Source: Ochrobactrum sp. BTU1 (GTDB taxonomy: Bacteria > Pseudomonadota > Alphaproteobacteria > Rhizobiales > Rhizobiaceae). Taken from it: a stretch of 64,000 nt of DNA. The notes beneath the pieces are model-generated. The model was not told the DNA's origin. It did not search any database and saw only the letters and a program-made list of their open reading frames with translations. Location of the stretch: the NCBI GenBank assembly GCA_018798825.1, contig CP076355.1, positions 1,337,501-1,401,500 on the forward strand, written 5' to 3'. Of this stretch, positions 21,193 to 30,495 are shown piece after piece. Within the stretch, counting starts at the first letter, position 1. Each line of letters begins with the position of its first letter. A program made the position numbers and the translations under genes.

Positions 21193-21992
21193 TTGTATGC
21201 CTCCAATGCGGCATAAGCCTTGGTCGTCGCGTCATTGAGCTGGCGTGTCAGTTCCATGCGCTTATCTTCCAATTCTGCCTCATTGGCATTTGCATTCACC
21301 CACACCGGCGCTCCATACACGATCGTCGAACGACCGAAAGGCAACGGAATTGTCGTCTTGTCCCATGTCTTGCGGAGCACATGATTGCGAGAAAACGCGT
21401 AAGCGCAAGGCATAATCGGCCGACCTGATAATTTGGCCAGCAAAATAATTCCGTCGCCTGCTTCCCGCGCAGTACCATGAGCTATATCGGCGATCATCGA
21501 AACCGACTGCCCTTTTTTAAGTGCATTTTTGAGCGTGAGCAGTGCGCGCGCACCACCCTTTTTCGCGGAGTTACCTTCACCCCGACCACCGGAACCTCGA
21601 ACAGTTATAAATCCGAACTTTTCTGCAACCCGCGCATTCAGCTCAGCATCTGCACTCCGGGAGAACATGGCCACGACCTCAAGATTACGCGGCCGAACGG
21701 CAGCAGCCATAATGTGCTGGCCATGCCAAAAGGTAACGATTGAAGGGCTATTTTCCAGCAGAAAGACGCTGGGATCGGCAGAGCCCTTTATCAAAGGGTT
21801 GGTCGCCTTCACGAATTTCATATAGCCTGAAATCAGGTGCACCAATGCTGAGCGGGTGAAAGCAGAACGCGCGATTGGGCCACGAACGCGACGCCACAAA
21901 CGCTTACCAGCACTTTCTGACCGGACACGCACACTGGTCTTCTCAACTGGTTCTTTTTCCTGGGCCATATGATCTTCGCGCAGCGCAGACAA
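21189..21992 (-). CDS. DUF374 lysophospholipid acyltransferase-like protein
   Basis: 267 residues. The segment IVTFWHGQHIM contains the HG-containing catalytic region of DUF374 acyltransferases, followed by SRSADAELNARVAEKFG, RGSGGR and MIADIAHGTAREAGDGII, characteristic of the family. It probably transfers an acyl group to a lipid A precursor or a related envelope lipid, judged from its place between DUF4170 and waaA. The exact acceptor is unknown. The start is uncertain: ATG at 21968 (MAQEKEPVEK) is an alternative. Confidence 0.82.
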   Translation of the reverse strand: MSALREDHMAQEKEPVEKTSVRVRSESAGKRLWRRVRGPIARSAFTRSALVHLISGYMKFVKATNPLIKGSADPSVFLLENSPSIVTFWHGQHIMAAAVRPRNLEVVAMFSRSADAELNARVAEKFGFITVRGSGGRGEGNSAKKGGARALLTLKNALKKGQSVSMIADIAHGTAREAGDGIILLAKLSGRPIMPCAYAFSRNHVLRKTWDKTTIPLPFGRSTIVYGAPVWVNANANEAELEDKRMELTRQLNDATTKAYAALEAYK

Positions 21993-21997
21993 AGGCT

Positions 21998-22249
21998 CTA
22001 TTCTGCCTTAAGATCTACGCCTTCGGGGTCTAGCAAGCGGTGCAAATGCACAATGAAATAACGCATATGCGCATTGTCAACGGTCTGCTGTGCTTTGGAC
22101 TTCCAAGCTGTCTTCGCAGATTCGTAGTCCGGATAAATCCCAACGACATCGAGATTATCGAGATCGCGGAACTGAACGGTTCCGAGCTTGGTCAGCTCAC
22201 CGCCAAACACCAGATGAAGAAGTTGCTTTTTGTCGCCTTCGGCACTCAT
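21998..22249 (-). CDS. DUF4170 domain protein
   Basis: 83 residues. It resembles DUF4170 with LLHLVFGGEL, LDVVGIYPDYESAKTAWKSK, AQQTVDNAHMRYFIVHLHRL and a short acidic end. This is a small soluble protein without signal or membrane segment. Function is unknown. It sits five bases before the acyltransferase gene in the pmbA-cysQ-DUF4170-acyltransferase-waaA-lpxK order. Its constant place in envelope operons suggests a role linked to lipid A assembly, which is inference. Confidence 0.85.
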   Translation of the reverse strand: MSAEGDKKQLLHLVFGGELTKLGTVQFRDLDNLDVVGIYPDYESAKTAWKSKAQQTVDNAHMRYFIVHLHRLLDPEGVDLKAE

Positions 22250-22286
22250 AACATTATTCCTTGAAACAAATCTGTTCGCCGCATGA

Positions 22287-23096
22287 TTAGCTCAATGGCC
22301 AGTCCACGACAACACTCAACATTTCCTGCAAAAGGTTTCCGCTGGAAGCTACCAGCGCACCATGCTGCAATGTCACGCCGCCGTAAATGAGTGGCTCAGC
22401 ACTATCAGTCAAAAGCGCCCCACCCGACTCACTTAAGATGAGATCAGCAGCAGCCAAGTCCCAATCATGCGAATTTGGCCGAATGAAGGTGCCGGCAATA
22501 TCACCGCGCGCAACCATCGCAATACGATACGCCAGAGAAGGTACATAAGGATGCAAAATCACGCGATCACGCCAACCATCTGGCAGAGTTTCGGCCATTC
22601 TTTTTGCTGAGGCCAGCGCAATCTTCTCTCCACCTACCGGTAAGCGGGTGTGAATCGGCAAACCATTTTGTGAAGCACCCAATCCTTTTCCCGCCTCAAT
22701 GACTTCGCTGAGCACCGGACACTGCAAAACACCGGCTATCGGCTTTCCATCCTCCACAATGGCCAGGCTGACGCACCATTGGGCTTTGCCGCCAATATAG
22801 GCGCGTGTGCCATCAATGGGATCGATCACGAAAGCGCGTCGTCGTTGTGCAGCAACACGCTCATCAACGGTTTCTTCAGAAATCCAGCCATAGTCCGGTC
22901 GCGCGTCGAGGAGCACGTCCTTTAGATAGCGATCAACCGCAAGATCAGCTTCACTCACAGGCGATTGCCCGTCTTTCAGCCAGACCTCCGGCGATCGTCC
23001 AAAATAACGCATTGCGATGCGGCCAGCCTCGCGTGCCGCATGACGCAGGAGGTCAAGTTCGTTCTGGATATCCCTTCTCTTCTCAATTTCCAGCAA
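22287..23096 (-). CDS. cysQ: 3'(2'),5'-bisphosphate nucleotidase / inositol monophosphatase family (CysQ-like)
   Basis: 269 residues with the metal-binding motifs of the inositol monophosphatase superfamily: WISEETVDE, DPIDGTRAYIGG and the C-terminal HDWDLAAADLILSESGG. CysQ members hydrolyse 3'-phosphoadenosine 5'-phosphate from sulfate assimilation and acyl-carrier metabolism, but related enzymes use inositol phosphates. The start overlaps the upstream pmbA/tldE gene by 14 bases. Placing it with envelope genes is common in Rhizobiales. Confidence 0.8.
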   Translation of the reverse strand: MLEIEKRRDIQNELDLLRHAAREAGRIAMRYFGRSPEVWLKDGQSPVSEADLAVDRYLKDVLLDARPDYGWISEETVDERVAAQRRRAFVIDPIDGTRAYIGGKAQWCVSLAIVEDGKPIAGVLQCPVLSEVIEAGKGLGASQNGLPIHTRLPVGGEKIALASAKRMAETLPDGWRDRVILHPYVPSLAYRIAMVARGDIAGTFIRPNSHDWDLAAADLILSESGGALLTDSAEPLIYGGVTLQHGALVASSGNLLQEMLSVVVDWPLS

Positions 23097-24438
23097 GGGT
23101 CATGCCTTCAATCACCAAAGTGGGCGCAGTCATTCCGAAATTACGATCGATATCGGATGCAGGCGTCATATTAAGAAACATATCCTTGAGATTAGATGCA
23201 ATCGTGACTTCACTGACAGGATATGCCAACTCGCCATTCTCGATCCAGAAGCCCGATGCGCCACGGCTATATTGACCAGTGATCATGTCGACCCCTTGTC
23301 CAAAAACTTCGGTCACATAAAACCCACTGCCCAAATCCCCGATCAGTTCCTGCGGCGTGGCACTTCCGGGTTCAATTGCAAAATTCGTTGAGGCTGGTGT
23401 CACGCCTGAACCAGAACGAACGCCACGGCCGTTGCCAATCAAACCAAGCTCACGGCCGCTTGAACCAGAAAGAAGCCAATGGTTCAGCACGCCGTTCTCC
23501 ACCATAGTAAGCGGTTGGCCTTCAATTCCTTCGCCATCAAATGGCCTCGATGAAGAACCACGAACTCGCAACGGATTATCGGTAACGTTGATACCCGGTT
23601 TCAAAACTTGCTTGCCAAGGCTATCACGCAAAAAGCTGGTCTTGCGTGCGACCGATGCACCATTAATAGCACCTGCAAGATGAGCGGCAATACCGCGTGC
23701 CAGGCGCGGGTCGAAAACCACATTGACGGAACCAGTTTTCGCCTGTCGCGCGCCCAGCCGTCGCACAGCCCGTTCACCAGCGCGCCGACCGATAACGGCT
23801 GGATCATCAAGGTCACCAAAATGAAGACGGGAACTGAAATCATAGTCTCGCTCCATCTTCGTGCCTTCACCGGCAATTGCGGAGACCGAACGGCCAAAGC
23901 GCGTCGCCGCATATTCGGCTGAAAAGCCCGAAGAGGTAACCAACACAAGACCGCCCATACTACTCGATGCGCTCGCTCCGCCGGAATTGGTGACACCCGG
24001 GACCGCAAGCGCCGCCTCCTCCGTGGCAAGCGCGTCAGCCGTCAGACGCGCGGTATCGATTTGCGTTGTGTCAAAAAGATCAAGGTCGCGCAGCTGCCTG
24101 ACCAACAACGAAGGATCGGCCAGTTGCTCATACGGATCTTCCGGCGCAACACGCGCCATCGCCACAGCACGCTCAGCCAAGCGGTCAGGATCGCTACCGG
24201 CATTTGCAGACACACTGGCAATGCGGCGACCAACAAAAACACGCAACGAAAAGTCATCGCTCTCCGACGATTCGGTTCCCTCAACCTTGCCAAGGCGAAC
24301 AGACAGGCTGACAGATCGGGCCCGGATCACAACTGCGTCAGCATGATCAGCGCCCGCGCGCTTTGCGGCAGCAACCAACTGCGCTGCTCGGTCTACAAAA
24401 TTACCCGGCGAATTAACTGAAATCATTATATAATCCAA
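23083..24438 (-). CDS. pmbA: TldD/PmbA family metallopeptidase-like protein
   Basis: 451 residues, about the normal length of PmbA/TldE. Features include RARSVSLSVRLGKVEGTESSESDDFSLRVFVG (in the N-terminal domain), NVVFDPRLARGIAAHLAGAINGASVARKTS-type middle segment and the end ASDIDRNFGM. The TldD/TldE pair degrades unfolded peptides in other bacteria, with the zinc site in TldD. No HExxxH is seen here, so this is the PmbA/TldE type. The partner tldD is not in the window. It leads the minus-strand envelope operon. Confidence 0.85.
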   Translation of the reverse strand: MDYIMISVNSPGNFVDRAAQLVAAAKRAGADHADAVVIRARSVSLSVRLGKVEGTESSESDDFSLRVFVGRRIASVSANAGSDPDRLAERAVAMARVAPEDPYEQLADPSLLVRQLRDLDLFDTTQIDTARLTADALATEEAALAVPGVTNSGGASASSSMGGLVLVTSSGFSAEYAATRFGRSVSAIAGEGTKMERDYDFSSRLHFGDLDDPAVIGRRAGERAVRRLGARQAKTGSVNVVFDPRLARGIAAHLAGAINGASVARKTSFLRDSLGKQVLKPGINVTDNPLRVRGSSSRPFDGEGIEGQPLTMVENGVLNHWLLSGSSGRELGLIGNGRGVRSGSGVTPASTNFAIEPGSATPQELIGDLGSGFYVTEVFGQGVDMITGQYSRGASGFWIENGELAYPVSEVTIASNLKDMFLNMTPASDIDRNFGMTAPTLVIEGMTLAGN

Positions 24439-24623
24439 GATTAAAAGGCTAAGAATGCACCAAAAGGAGCCACGCTATGTAAACAGTCGTAATCGGAATT
24501 TGCAAAAAATTATGTCAAATTCATCGACATCGGACTGATTAGAGCCATATCCTACTCCTATATTTTCGAAATCCTCGGGCTTCAAGGCAAGCCCATTCAT
24601 TCTTATAATTCCAAGAGCATAAA

Positions 24624-26474
24624 ATGGTCGCAACGGGCGGAAGTCTATACTTACAGGCTTTGATGATTCTGGGGGGCGCTATTATTGCAGCGCCTTTGTT
24701 CAAGCGGCTTGGGCTTGGAACAGTTCTCGGCTATCTGGCAGCAGGCATCGTCATTGGTCCAGTGGCGCGTCTGATCTCAGACGGCGAGGAATTGCTCCAT
24801 TTTTCGGAACTCGGCGTCGTCTTTCTCCTGTTTGTCATTGGCCTTGAATTGAAGCCTTCGCGACTATGGGCTCTACGACACTCTATTTTTGGCCTTGGTG
24901 CAGCCCAGGTTTTGCTGACCGGAGCAGCATTGGCAGCGCTCGGTACACACCTTGCCGCGTTGAACACCGGAGCGGCCATAATTGTCGGATTTGGGCTTGC
25001 ACTTTCCTCAACAGCCTTCGCCATGCAAGTTCTGGAAGACCGCGCTGAGACCAATCAGAAACATGGACAGCGTGCATTCGCAATCCTGTTGTTTCAGGAT
25101 CTCGCGATCGTCCCGATCCTTGCGATCATTCCTGTCCTCTCGCCCAACGAACCCTCGCAAATGACTGCGGGCTTTCATCTAGCAACAGCAATTGCGGCGA
25201 TTGCGGCCCTTGTTATAGCAGGTCGGTATCTGATCAATCCAATGTTCCGGATTATCGCCAACACTGGCGCGCGCGAGGTGATGATCGCCGCCGCACTGTT
25301 CGTGGTACTTGGCTCTGCAAGCCTCCTTGAATCGGCGGGTCTGTCCATGGCTATGGGGGCGTTCATCGCTGGTGTCCTGCTGGCAGAATCATCATACCGC
25401 CATGAACTGGAAGCCGACATCGAACCATTTCGTGGCATCTTCCTCGGCTTGTTCTTTGTCGCTGTGGGTTTGTCGCTCAATCTTAGCGTCATACTGCAAT
25501 ACTGGCAGACCATCCTGATTGCAGTTCCCATCTTCATGATCGTTAAAGCGGCAATTATCTATGTGCTGTGCAGGATCTTCCGTTCCAACCACAACGACGC
25601 GGTTCGCGTTGCGTTTTTGCTGCCACAAGGCGGTGAGTTTGCCTTTGTGTTGTTCTCGGCTGCAGCCGCCGCTGCAGTGATCTCCAATGCACTAAGTTCA
25701 GAGCTGGTCGCAGCCGTCACCGTTTCTATGGCTCTGACGCCGCTTTCGGTTGCTATTGGAACTAAACTCCTCATCAAGGACAAGCCTGAAGATGTCATCG
25801 AAGAGAATTTCGAAGGCGCAGGCTCCGACGTTCTGATGATCGGCTTCTCACGTTATGGGCAGATTTCCGCGCAGATATTGCTTGCTGGGGGCATCGATGT
25901 AACCGTGATCGACAACTCGCCCAATCGTGTGAGAGCTGCAGGTAAGTTCGGCTTCCGTATCTATTTTGGCGATGGCACGCGTAAGGATGTGCTTGAAGCC
26001 GCAGGTATTCGCCACGCCAAGATTGTTGCTGTCTGTACTCATAAGAAGGAAATAACCAACCGGATCGTCAATCTGATCCAGTCGGAATATCCCGATGTGC
26101 GCTTGTTCGTGCGATCTTATGATCGTGAACATACGCTCCAGCTTCGTGCGCAGGGCGTCGAATATGAACTGCGTGAAACCTTTGAATCAGGTCTGCTTTT
26201 TGGTCAGCGCACGTTGGAAGGTCTCGGTCTGTCTGAAGCCAACGCCTACGCTATTCGTGAAGATGTCAGGCAGCGTGACGAAGACCGATTACATGTTCAG
26301 GCTTCGGAAGGCATTTTGGCTGGACGTCATCTGCTGTTCAATAAACCGGTAACGCCAGAGCCTTTGATGAAGCCATCCCGCGAAGGCCAGCGTATCGATA
26401 AGGCCGGAGACAATATCGATGCAGTTGCCAATGTTGATGAAGGCACGCCCTCAACGGCTGTTGCCGCCGAATGA
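24624..26474 (+). CDS. Monovalent cation:proton antiporter, CPA2 family, KefB-like
   Basis: 616 residues. The first 390 form a Na+/H+ exchanger-type membrane domain with about 12 hydrophobic segments (GLGTVLGYLAAGIVIGP, LLFVIGLELKPSRLW, LLFQDLAIVPI). A cytosolic TrkA-N domain follows at about 405-520, with the Rossmann motif GFSRYGQIS and DGTRKDVLEAAG. A charged tail of about 90 residues follows. KefB-type proteins exchange K+ for H+ and respond to NAD(H) or glutathione adducts. Which ligand applies is unknown. Confidence 0.88.
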   Translation: MVATGGSLYLQALMILGGAIIAAPLFKRLGLGTVLGYLAAGIVIGPVARLISDGEELLHFSELGVVFLLFVIGLELKPSRLWALRHSIFGLGAAQVLLTGAALAALGTHLAALNTGAAIIVGFGLALSSTAFAMQVLEDRAETNQKHGQRAFAILLFQDLAIVPILAIIPVLSPNEPSQMTAGFHLATAIAAIAALVIAGRYLINPMFRIIANTGAREVMIAAALFVVLGSASLLESAGLSMAMGAFIAGVLLAESSYRHELEADIEPFRGIFLGLFFVAVGLSLNLSVILQYWQTILIAVPIFMIVKAAIIYVLCRIFRSNHNDAVRVAFLLPQGGEFAFVLFSAAAAAAVISNALSSELVAAVTVSMALTPLSVAIGTKLLIKDKPEDVIEENFEGAGSDVLMIGFSRYGQISAQILLAGGIDVTVIDNSPNRVRAAGKFGFRIYFGDGTRKDVLEAAGIRHAKIVAVCTHKKEITNRIVNLIQSEYPDVRLFVRSYDREHTLQLRAQGVEYELRETFESGLLFGQRTLEGLGLSEANAYAIREDVRQRDEDRLHVQASEGILAGRHLLFNKPVTPEPLMKPSREGQRIDKAGDNIDAVANVDEGTPSTAVAAE

Positions 26475-26476
26475 GC

Positions 26477-27340
26477 TCACGATGCAACCGCTTTTCCCTT
26501 GCCGCTTAAAACCGCATCGAGCGCGAGCTTCAATTCTTCCCGGATATCAACGGTTTGGGAAAGGATCTGCTCGAATTTCAGAAAGTCGAGCAAGCCAATT
26601 CGTTCAACATTCGGACGCAGGAAAATATGCGGCGGACGATTGCGGAATTTGTTCTCTATAATCGAACACATGGTGAGCTGGTTTGCTCCCATCACCGCTT
26701 CAATCGTTGTCGGCATGTAGTCATCCGGGCCAACAGGCGCTCCGACAACATCAATGCCGATAACAATATCGGCCTTATCGAACAAAAGATCGAACGGAAC
26801 CGGATTGAGCAATCCACCATCAACCAGAATGCGTCCACCACGCCGCACTGGCCGGAAAACAGGTGGAATGGCGCAAGAAGCAGCAATCGCCGAGCGCAGA
26901 TCGCCCTCATCGATGTGTAACTCAAGTGCCGCGTGAAAATCCGACGCCGTGATGACCATTGGGATTTTCAACTCCTCCACGTTCTCCGGCAGAGAAGCAG
27001 GAAGAAAAACTTCCAAAATCTTTTCAATGTTGAATTGGCTGACGCGGAAGCCGCCTTTCAGCAACTCCACCCAGCGTTCAGGCCGCGCTTGCCACATACG
27101 GCGCGCGACTTCCGATCGGCGATTAAAAATCGCCGCCATATATTCATGAATTTCATTGCCGCTCATGCCATTTGCCATTCCCGCACCGACAATCGAACCG
27201 ATGGACGAACCGGCAATGGCCACCGGCTTAATGCCGAGTTCATCGAGAACTTCTACAATATGGATATGCGCGATACCGCGAGCACCGCCGCCGCCAAAAG
27301 CGACCGCAATACGCGGAGATGTGGGAATGCTTATATCCAT
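26477..27340 (-). CDS. Patatin-like phospholipase
   Basis: 287 residues with the full patatin set: oxyanion loop GGGGARGIAH, nucleophile elbow GSSIGS, and catalytic Asp in DGGLLNP. Bacterial members cleave acyl chains from phospholipids or lysophospholipids. No signal peptide is seen. It follows the two M16 protease genes by 66 bp on the same strand and converges on the CPA2 antiporter gene, whose stop is two bases away. It could share transcription with the proteases. Confidence 0.88.
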   Translation of the reverse strand: MDISIPTSPRIAVAFGGGGARGIAHIHIVEVLDELGIKPVAIAGSSIGSIVGAGMANGMSGNEIHEYMAAIFNRRSEVARRMWQARPERWVELLKGGFRVSQFNIEKILEVFLPASLPENVEELKIPMVITASDFHAALELHIDEGDLRSAIAASCAIPPVFRPVRRGGRILVDGGLLNPVPFDLLFDKADIVIGIDVVGAPVGPDDYMPTTIEAVMGANQLTMCSIIENKFRNRPPHIFLRPNVERIGLLDFLKFEQILSQTVDIREELKLALDAVLSGKGKAVAS

Positions 27341-27406
27341 GAAGTTTTCCTCACGGCGTATTGGAGCGCTTCCATGGCGCGCTCCAATATTTGTTTTGCC
27401 TATGTG

Positions 27407-28744
27407 TTAGGACTGCGCAGGCCCAAAGATCAGAATTGCAGGTTCTGCTTCCAGAAGCTTTTTGGCAATAGCCTTCACCTGATCGAGCGTCACCGCATCG
27501 ATCAATTCAGCGCGCTTATCGATATATTCACGATCAAGACCAGCTTCCTGCAGACCAACAAGCGTGTCGGCAATGGATACAGAAGAATCGAGATTATTCA
27601 CCGCATAAGAGCCTTTGAGATAGCTCTTGGCAGCTTCAAGTTCAGCTTCTGTTGGACCGTCATTTGCCATTGCTGAAACCTGCTCACGGATGATCTTAAG
27701 CGATTCCTGTGCCTTTTCAGGGCGGGTCGCCGTTGAAATAGTGAGTGCCGATACGTGGTCGCGCAGCGCCATCGATGATGAGACGGAATAAGCCAAGCCG
27801 CGCTTTTCACGCACTTCCGCATAAAGACGCGAGGTGAAGCCACCGCCAAGAATATGATTCATCAGATAGGCTGCAAAGAACTCAGGATCTTTGCGCGGGA
27901 TTGCCGGATAGACAAAGCTGATCGATGTCTGCGGCATATCAAAGCTGAGGCTGGTTGTCGTACCAAGCGCGAGTTTCGCATCCGGCACCGGCACCAGTTC
28001 TGCATTTGCTGGCAAGTCGCCAAACACCTTGTCCAGCATCTCACCCAGATCCTTGGCGTTGATCGAGCCGACAACACCAACCGTCAGGCGATCACGGGCG
28101 AAGTTCTTGCGATGGAATGTGGCGAGGTCTTCGCGGCTGATCGACTGCAGCGATTTGACCGTACCTTCATCTGGACGACCATACGGGTGATTACCGTACA
28201 AGACTTCCGAGAATTTGCGCGACGCAATGGTCGAGGGGTTACGCTGCGAGGCCTCAAGGCTCGCAACAACCTGCTGGCGAATGCGATCAACTGCATCCTG
28301 ATCGAAGCGCGGTTTATTAACGGCCAACGCCAGAAGATCACTGACAGCATTGCGGTTTTCAGCCAACATACGGATGCTACCCGAAACGGAATCAGGGGAA
28401 GCTGTAAAGCTCATCTCACCACCGAGATTATCGATGCGCTCCTGAAAGCTGTCAGAATCGAGATCGCCCGCACCTTCGTCGAACAGGCCGGTCATCAGAT
28501 TGGCAAGACCTTCCTTGCCACCCGGATCCTGCGATGTGCCTCCCTTGAACGAGAAGCGCATCGAAACGAGTGGGACAGAATTGTCCTCAACCAGCCAGGC
28601 TTTTATGCCCTTTGGTGAGACAACCTCCTGAATTTCTATAGCATTTGCAGGCAGGTTTAAAATGATGAGCAACATCATCGATGTTGCAAGTGCCATCATC
28701 GCAGTCTTTGCACGATTAACGTTCAACGCAATAGCTTTGCTCAC
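27407..28744 (-). CDS. M16-family protease-like protein, catalytic motif lost
   Basis: 445 residues with an N-terminal signal-like hydrophobic segment (residues 15-35) and two M16 repeats. At the place where active members have HxxEH it reads GGKEGLANLMTGLFDEG, so zinc ligands are missing. The C-terminal REKRGLAYSVSSS segment, which corresponds to the R/Y pair of M16B subunits, is kept. Such inactive subunits form heterodimers with an active partner. The partner is encoded immediately upstream, with a four-base overlap. Expected location is the periplasm. Confidence 0.88.
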   Translation of the reverse strand: MSKAIALNVNRAKTAMMALATSMMLLIILNLPANAIEIQEVVSPKGIKAWLVEDNSVPLVSMRFSFKGGTSQDPGGKEGLANLMTGLFDEGAGDLDSDSFQERIDNLGGEMSFTASPDSVSGSIRMLAENRNAVSDLLALAVNKPRFDQDAVDRIRQQVVASLEASQRNPSTIASRKFSEVLYGNHPYGRPDEGTVKSLQSISREDLATFHRKNFARDRLTVGVVGSINAKDLGEMLDKVFGDLPANAELVPVPDAKLALGTTTSLSFDMPQTSISFVYPAIPRKDPEFFAAYLMNHILGGGFTSRLYAEVREKRGLAYSVSSSMALRDHVSALTISTATRPEKAQESLKIIREQVSAMANDGPTEAELEAAKSYLKGSYAVNNLDSSVSIADTLVGLQEAGLDREYIDKRAELIDAVTLDQVKAIAKKLLEAEPAILIFGPAQS

Positions 28745-30267
28745 TGGATTGCTCCTCCCGCGCCATTCTCGTTATTGCCAGCGGCAGCATTCGGATTTTC
28801 GCGTGCGTTTTCAGGTTCTGTGTCTGGCGGCAGCAAATAGCTAGTCACCGACTGGTCCTTGACCAGATAGCGGCTTGCCGCATCTTTGATCTGCTCGACG
28901 GTGACACCCTTGATCACATCCGGCCATTTCTGAATATCTTCGATACTCATGCCGATGGAGAGAGTGGATCCATAAATCCGGGCCATACCGGACTGGCTGT
29001 CCCGCGCGAATGTCACTGCCTTAAGAAAGCGATTGCGCGCCTGATCAAGCTCGGTCTGTGTCACACCCTCCTTGATGATACGGGCAACTTCGGCATCAAC
29101 TGCCTTTTCAACATCGGCCAGCGTCTTGCCGTTTTGCGGTGAACCGTAAACCGAGAATGTGCCGTCATCGAGCGGATCGCCATCATAGCTGGCACCCGTG
29201 TTGGATGCGATGCCCTGCTTGACGATCAGTTCCTGATAAAGACGCGAGCGCAGTGACCCGCCAAGAATTTCGCTCAGCAGGTCGAGTGCCGGTGCGTCTC
29301 CTGCCTTCACATCCGGGAATCGCTTCTCATTGGAATAAGAGGGCACCAGCCATGACATGCGGAACGACGGTGTGCTCACACGATCATCATGCAGCGTCAC
29401 GACGCGGGCTGCGTGCTTTTCCGGTTCCTGCGGGCGCTCACGAGGCAAAACATCAGCACGCTTCGGGATTTTGGCCCAAGTTTTCATAACGAGATCACGG
29501 ACGCGCTCCGGCGTTACGTCACCTGCAATAACCAGTGTCGCATTATTCGGCGTGTAATATTGCTGGTAGAAATCCACCGCATCTTTCAGGCTGAGCTTTT
29601 CCATTTCCTGTCGCCAGCCGATAACCGGCACACGGTAAGGATGGTTGTAGAACAGCACGGCATCGGTGTTTTCCATCAGCATCGCTGCGGGATTTGAATC
29701 GACGCGCATACGACGCTCTTCAAGGATCACCTCGCGCTCAGTCGTCACGGCTTCTTCATCGAGAACCAGATTGGCCATGCGATCCGATTCATATCCCATC
29801 ACCATTTCCAGCGCGTCAGGTGCAACGCGCTGGAAATAGGCCGTGTAATCATACGAGGTAAACGCATTTTCCTGACCGCCAATCGCTGCAATCTTCGCGG
29901 AGAACTCTCCAGCCGGATAGGTCTTGGTCCCCTTGAACATCAGATGTTCAAGAAAATGCGCAATGCCGGATTCACCGGGAGCCTCATCAGCTGAACCGAC
30001 GTGATACCAGATCATCTGCGTGACCACCGGCGCGCGGTGATCCGGAATAACGACGACCTTGAGGCCGTTTTCCAGCGTGAAGCTGCTGATATCTTCGGAT
30101 TTCGTGATTTCTGGCAGATTTGCTTGTTCTGCAGGCTTAGCAGCCTCAGTCACTACAGCGGGTGCAGGCGTCTGCGCCCGGACCGAACCTGTTGCAAGCG
30201 GCAGAGCCAGCGCCAAACCAAGGGCGGTGGACAACAAATAGTGCCGGAGTGAGGGGTTATTCACCAA
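28741..30267 (-). CDS. M16-family zinc metalloprotease, active subunit
   Basis: 508 residues. A signal peptide (residues 1-31, ending ATGSVRA) is followed by a Pro/Ala-rich stretch and the peptidase. The zinc motif is HFLEHLMFKGT, with the downstream glutamate in the Exxxx-helix near DEEAVTTEREVILEE. The C-terminus is rich in Asn/Gly. It cuts peptides in the periplasm, substrate unknown. It overlaps the inactive M16 gene by four bases, which fits a heterodimer built from co-translated subunits. Confidence 0.92.
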   Translation of the reverse strand: MVNNPSLRHYLLSTALGLALALPLATGSVRAQTPAPAVVTEAAKPAEQANLPEITKSEDISSFTLENGLKVVVIPDHRAPVVTQMIWYHVGSADEAPGESGIAHFLEHLMFKGTKTYPAGEFSAKIAAIGGQENAFTSYDYTAYFQRVAPDALEMVMGYESDRMANLVLDEEAVTTEREVILEERRMRVDSNPAAMLMENTDAVLFYNHPYRVPVIGWRQEMEKLSLKDAVDFYQQYYTPNNATLVIAGDVTPERVRDLVMKTWAKIPKRADVLPRERPQEPEKHAARVVTLHDDRVSTPSFRMSWLVPSYSNEKRFPDVKAGDAPALDLLSEILGGSLRSRLYQELIVKQGIASNTGASYDGDPLDDGTFSVYGSPQNGKTLADVEKAVDAEVARIIKEGVTQTELDQARNRFLKAVTFARDSQSGMARIYGSTLSIGMSIEDIQKWPDVIKGVTVEQIKDAASRYLVKDQSVTSYLLPPDTEPENARENPNAAAGNNENGAGGAIQ

Positions 30268-30450
30268 ACGACATCTCCAATCAGTTTCATTCCGCCCTGA
30301 CAGCTATGAGATGTCTGGCGAGCGGCAAGACCTGTATTTATATTCAATGTGTCTCCGAAACCGGTCGCCCGGGTTCGGATATAGTTTTATCCCGATCAGA
30401 GCCCATTTTGATCTGACTTCATCAGATCGGTGCCCTGATTATCTGCTTTT

Positions 30451-30495
30451 GCGCATCTTATCCGAAAACCGTTTCACACTTTTTCGGGATGCGCT
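30451..30495. repeat. Small palindromic intergenic repeat overlapping the rsmD 3' end
   Basis: GCGCAT...CCGAAAA at the left pairs with TTTTCGG...ATGCGC at the right around a central CCGTTTCACACT. Similar imperfect palindromes with an AAACCGNTTCNCACTTTT core are, from memory, widespread in Rhizobiales intergenic DNA. The rsmD stop codon (30474-30476) lies inside it, so the last residues of RsmD (KAHPEKV) are encoded by the repeat. Confidence 0.6.
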
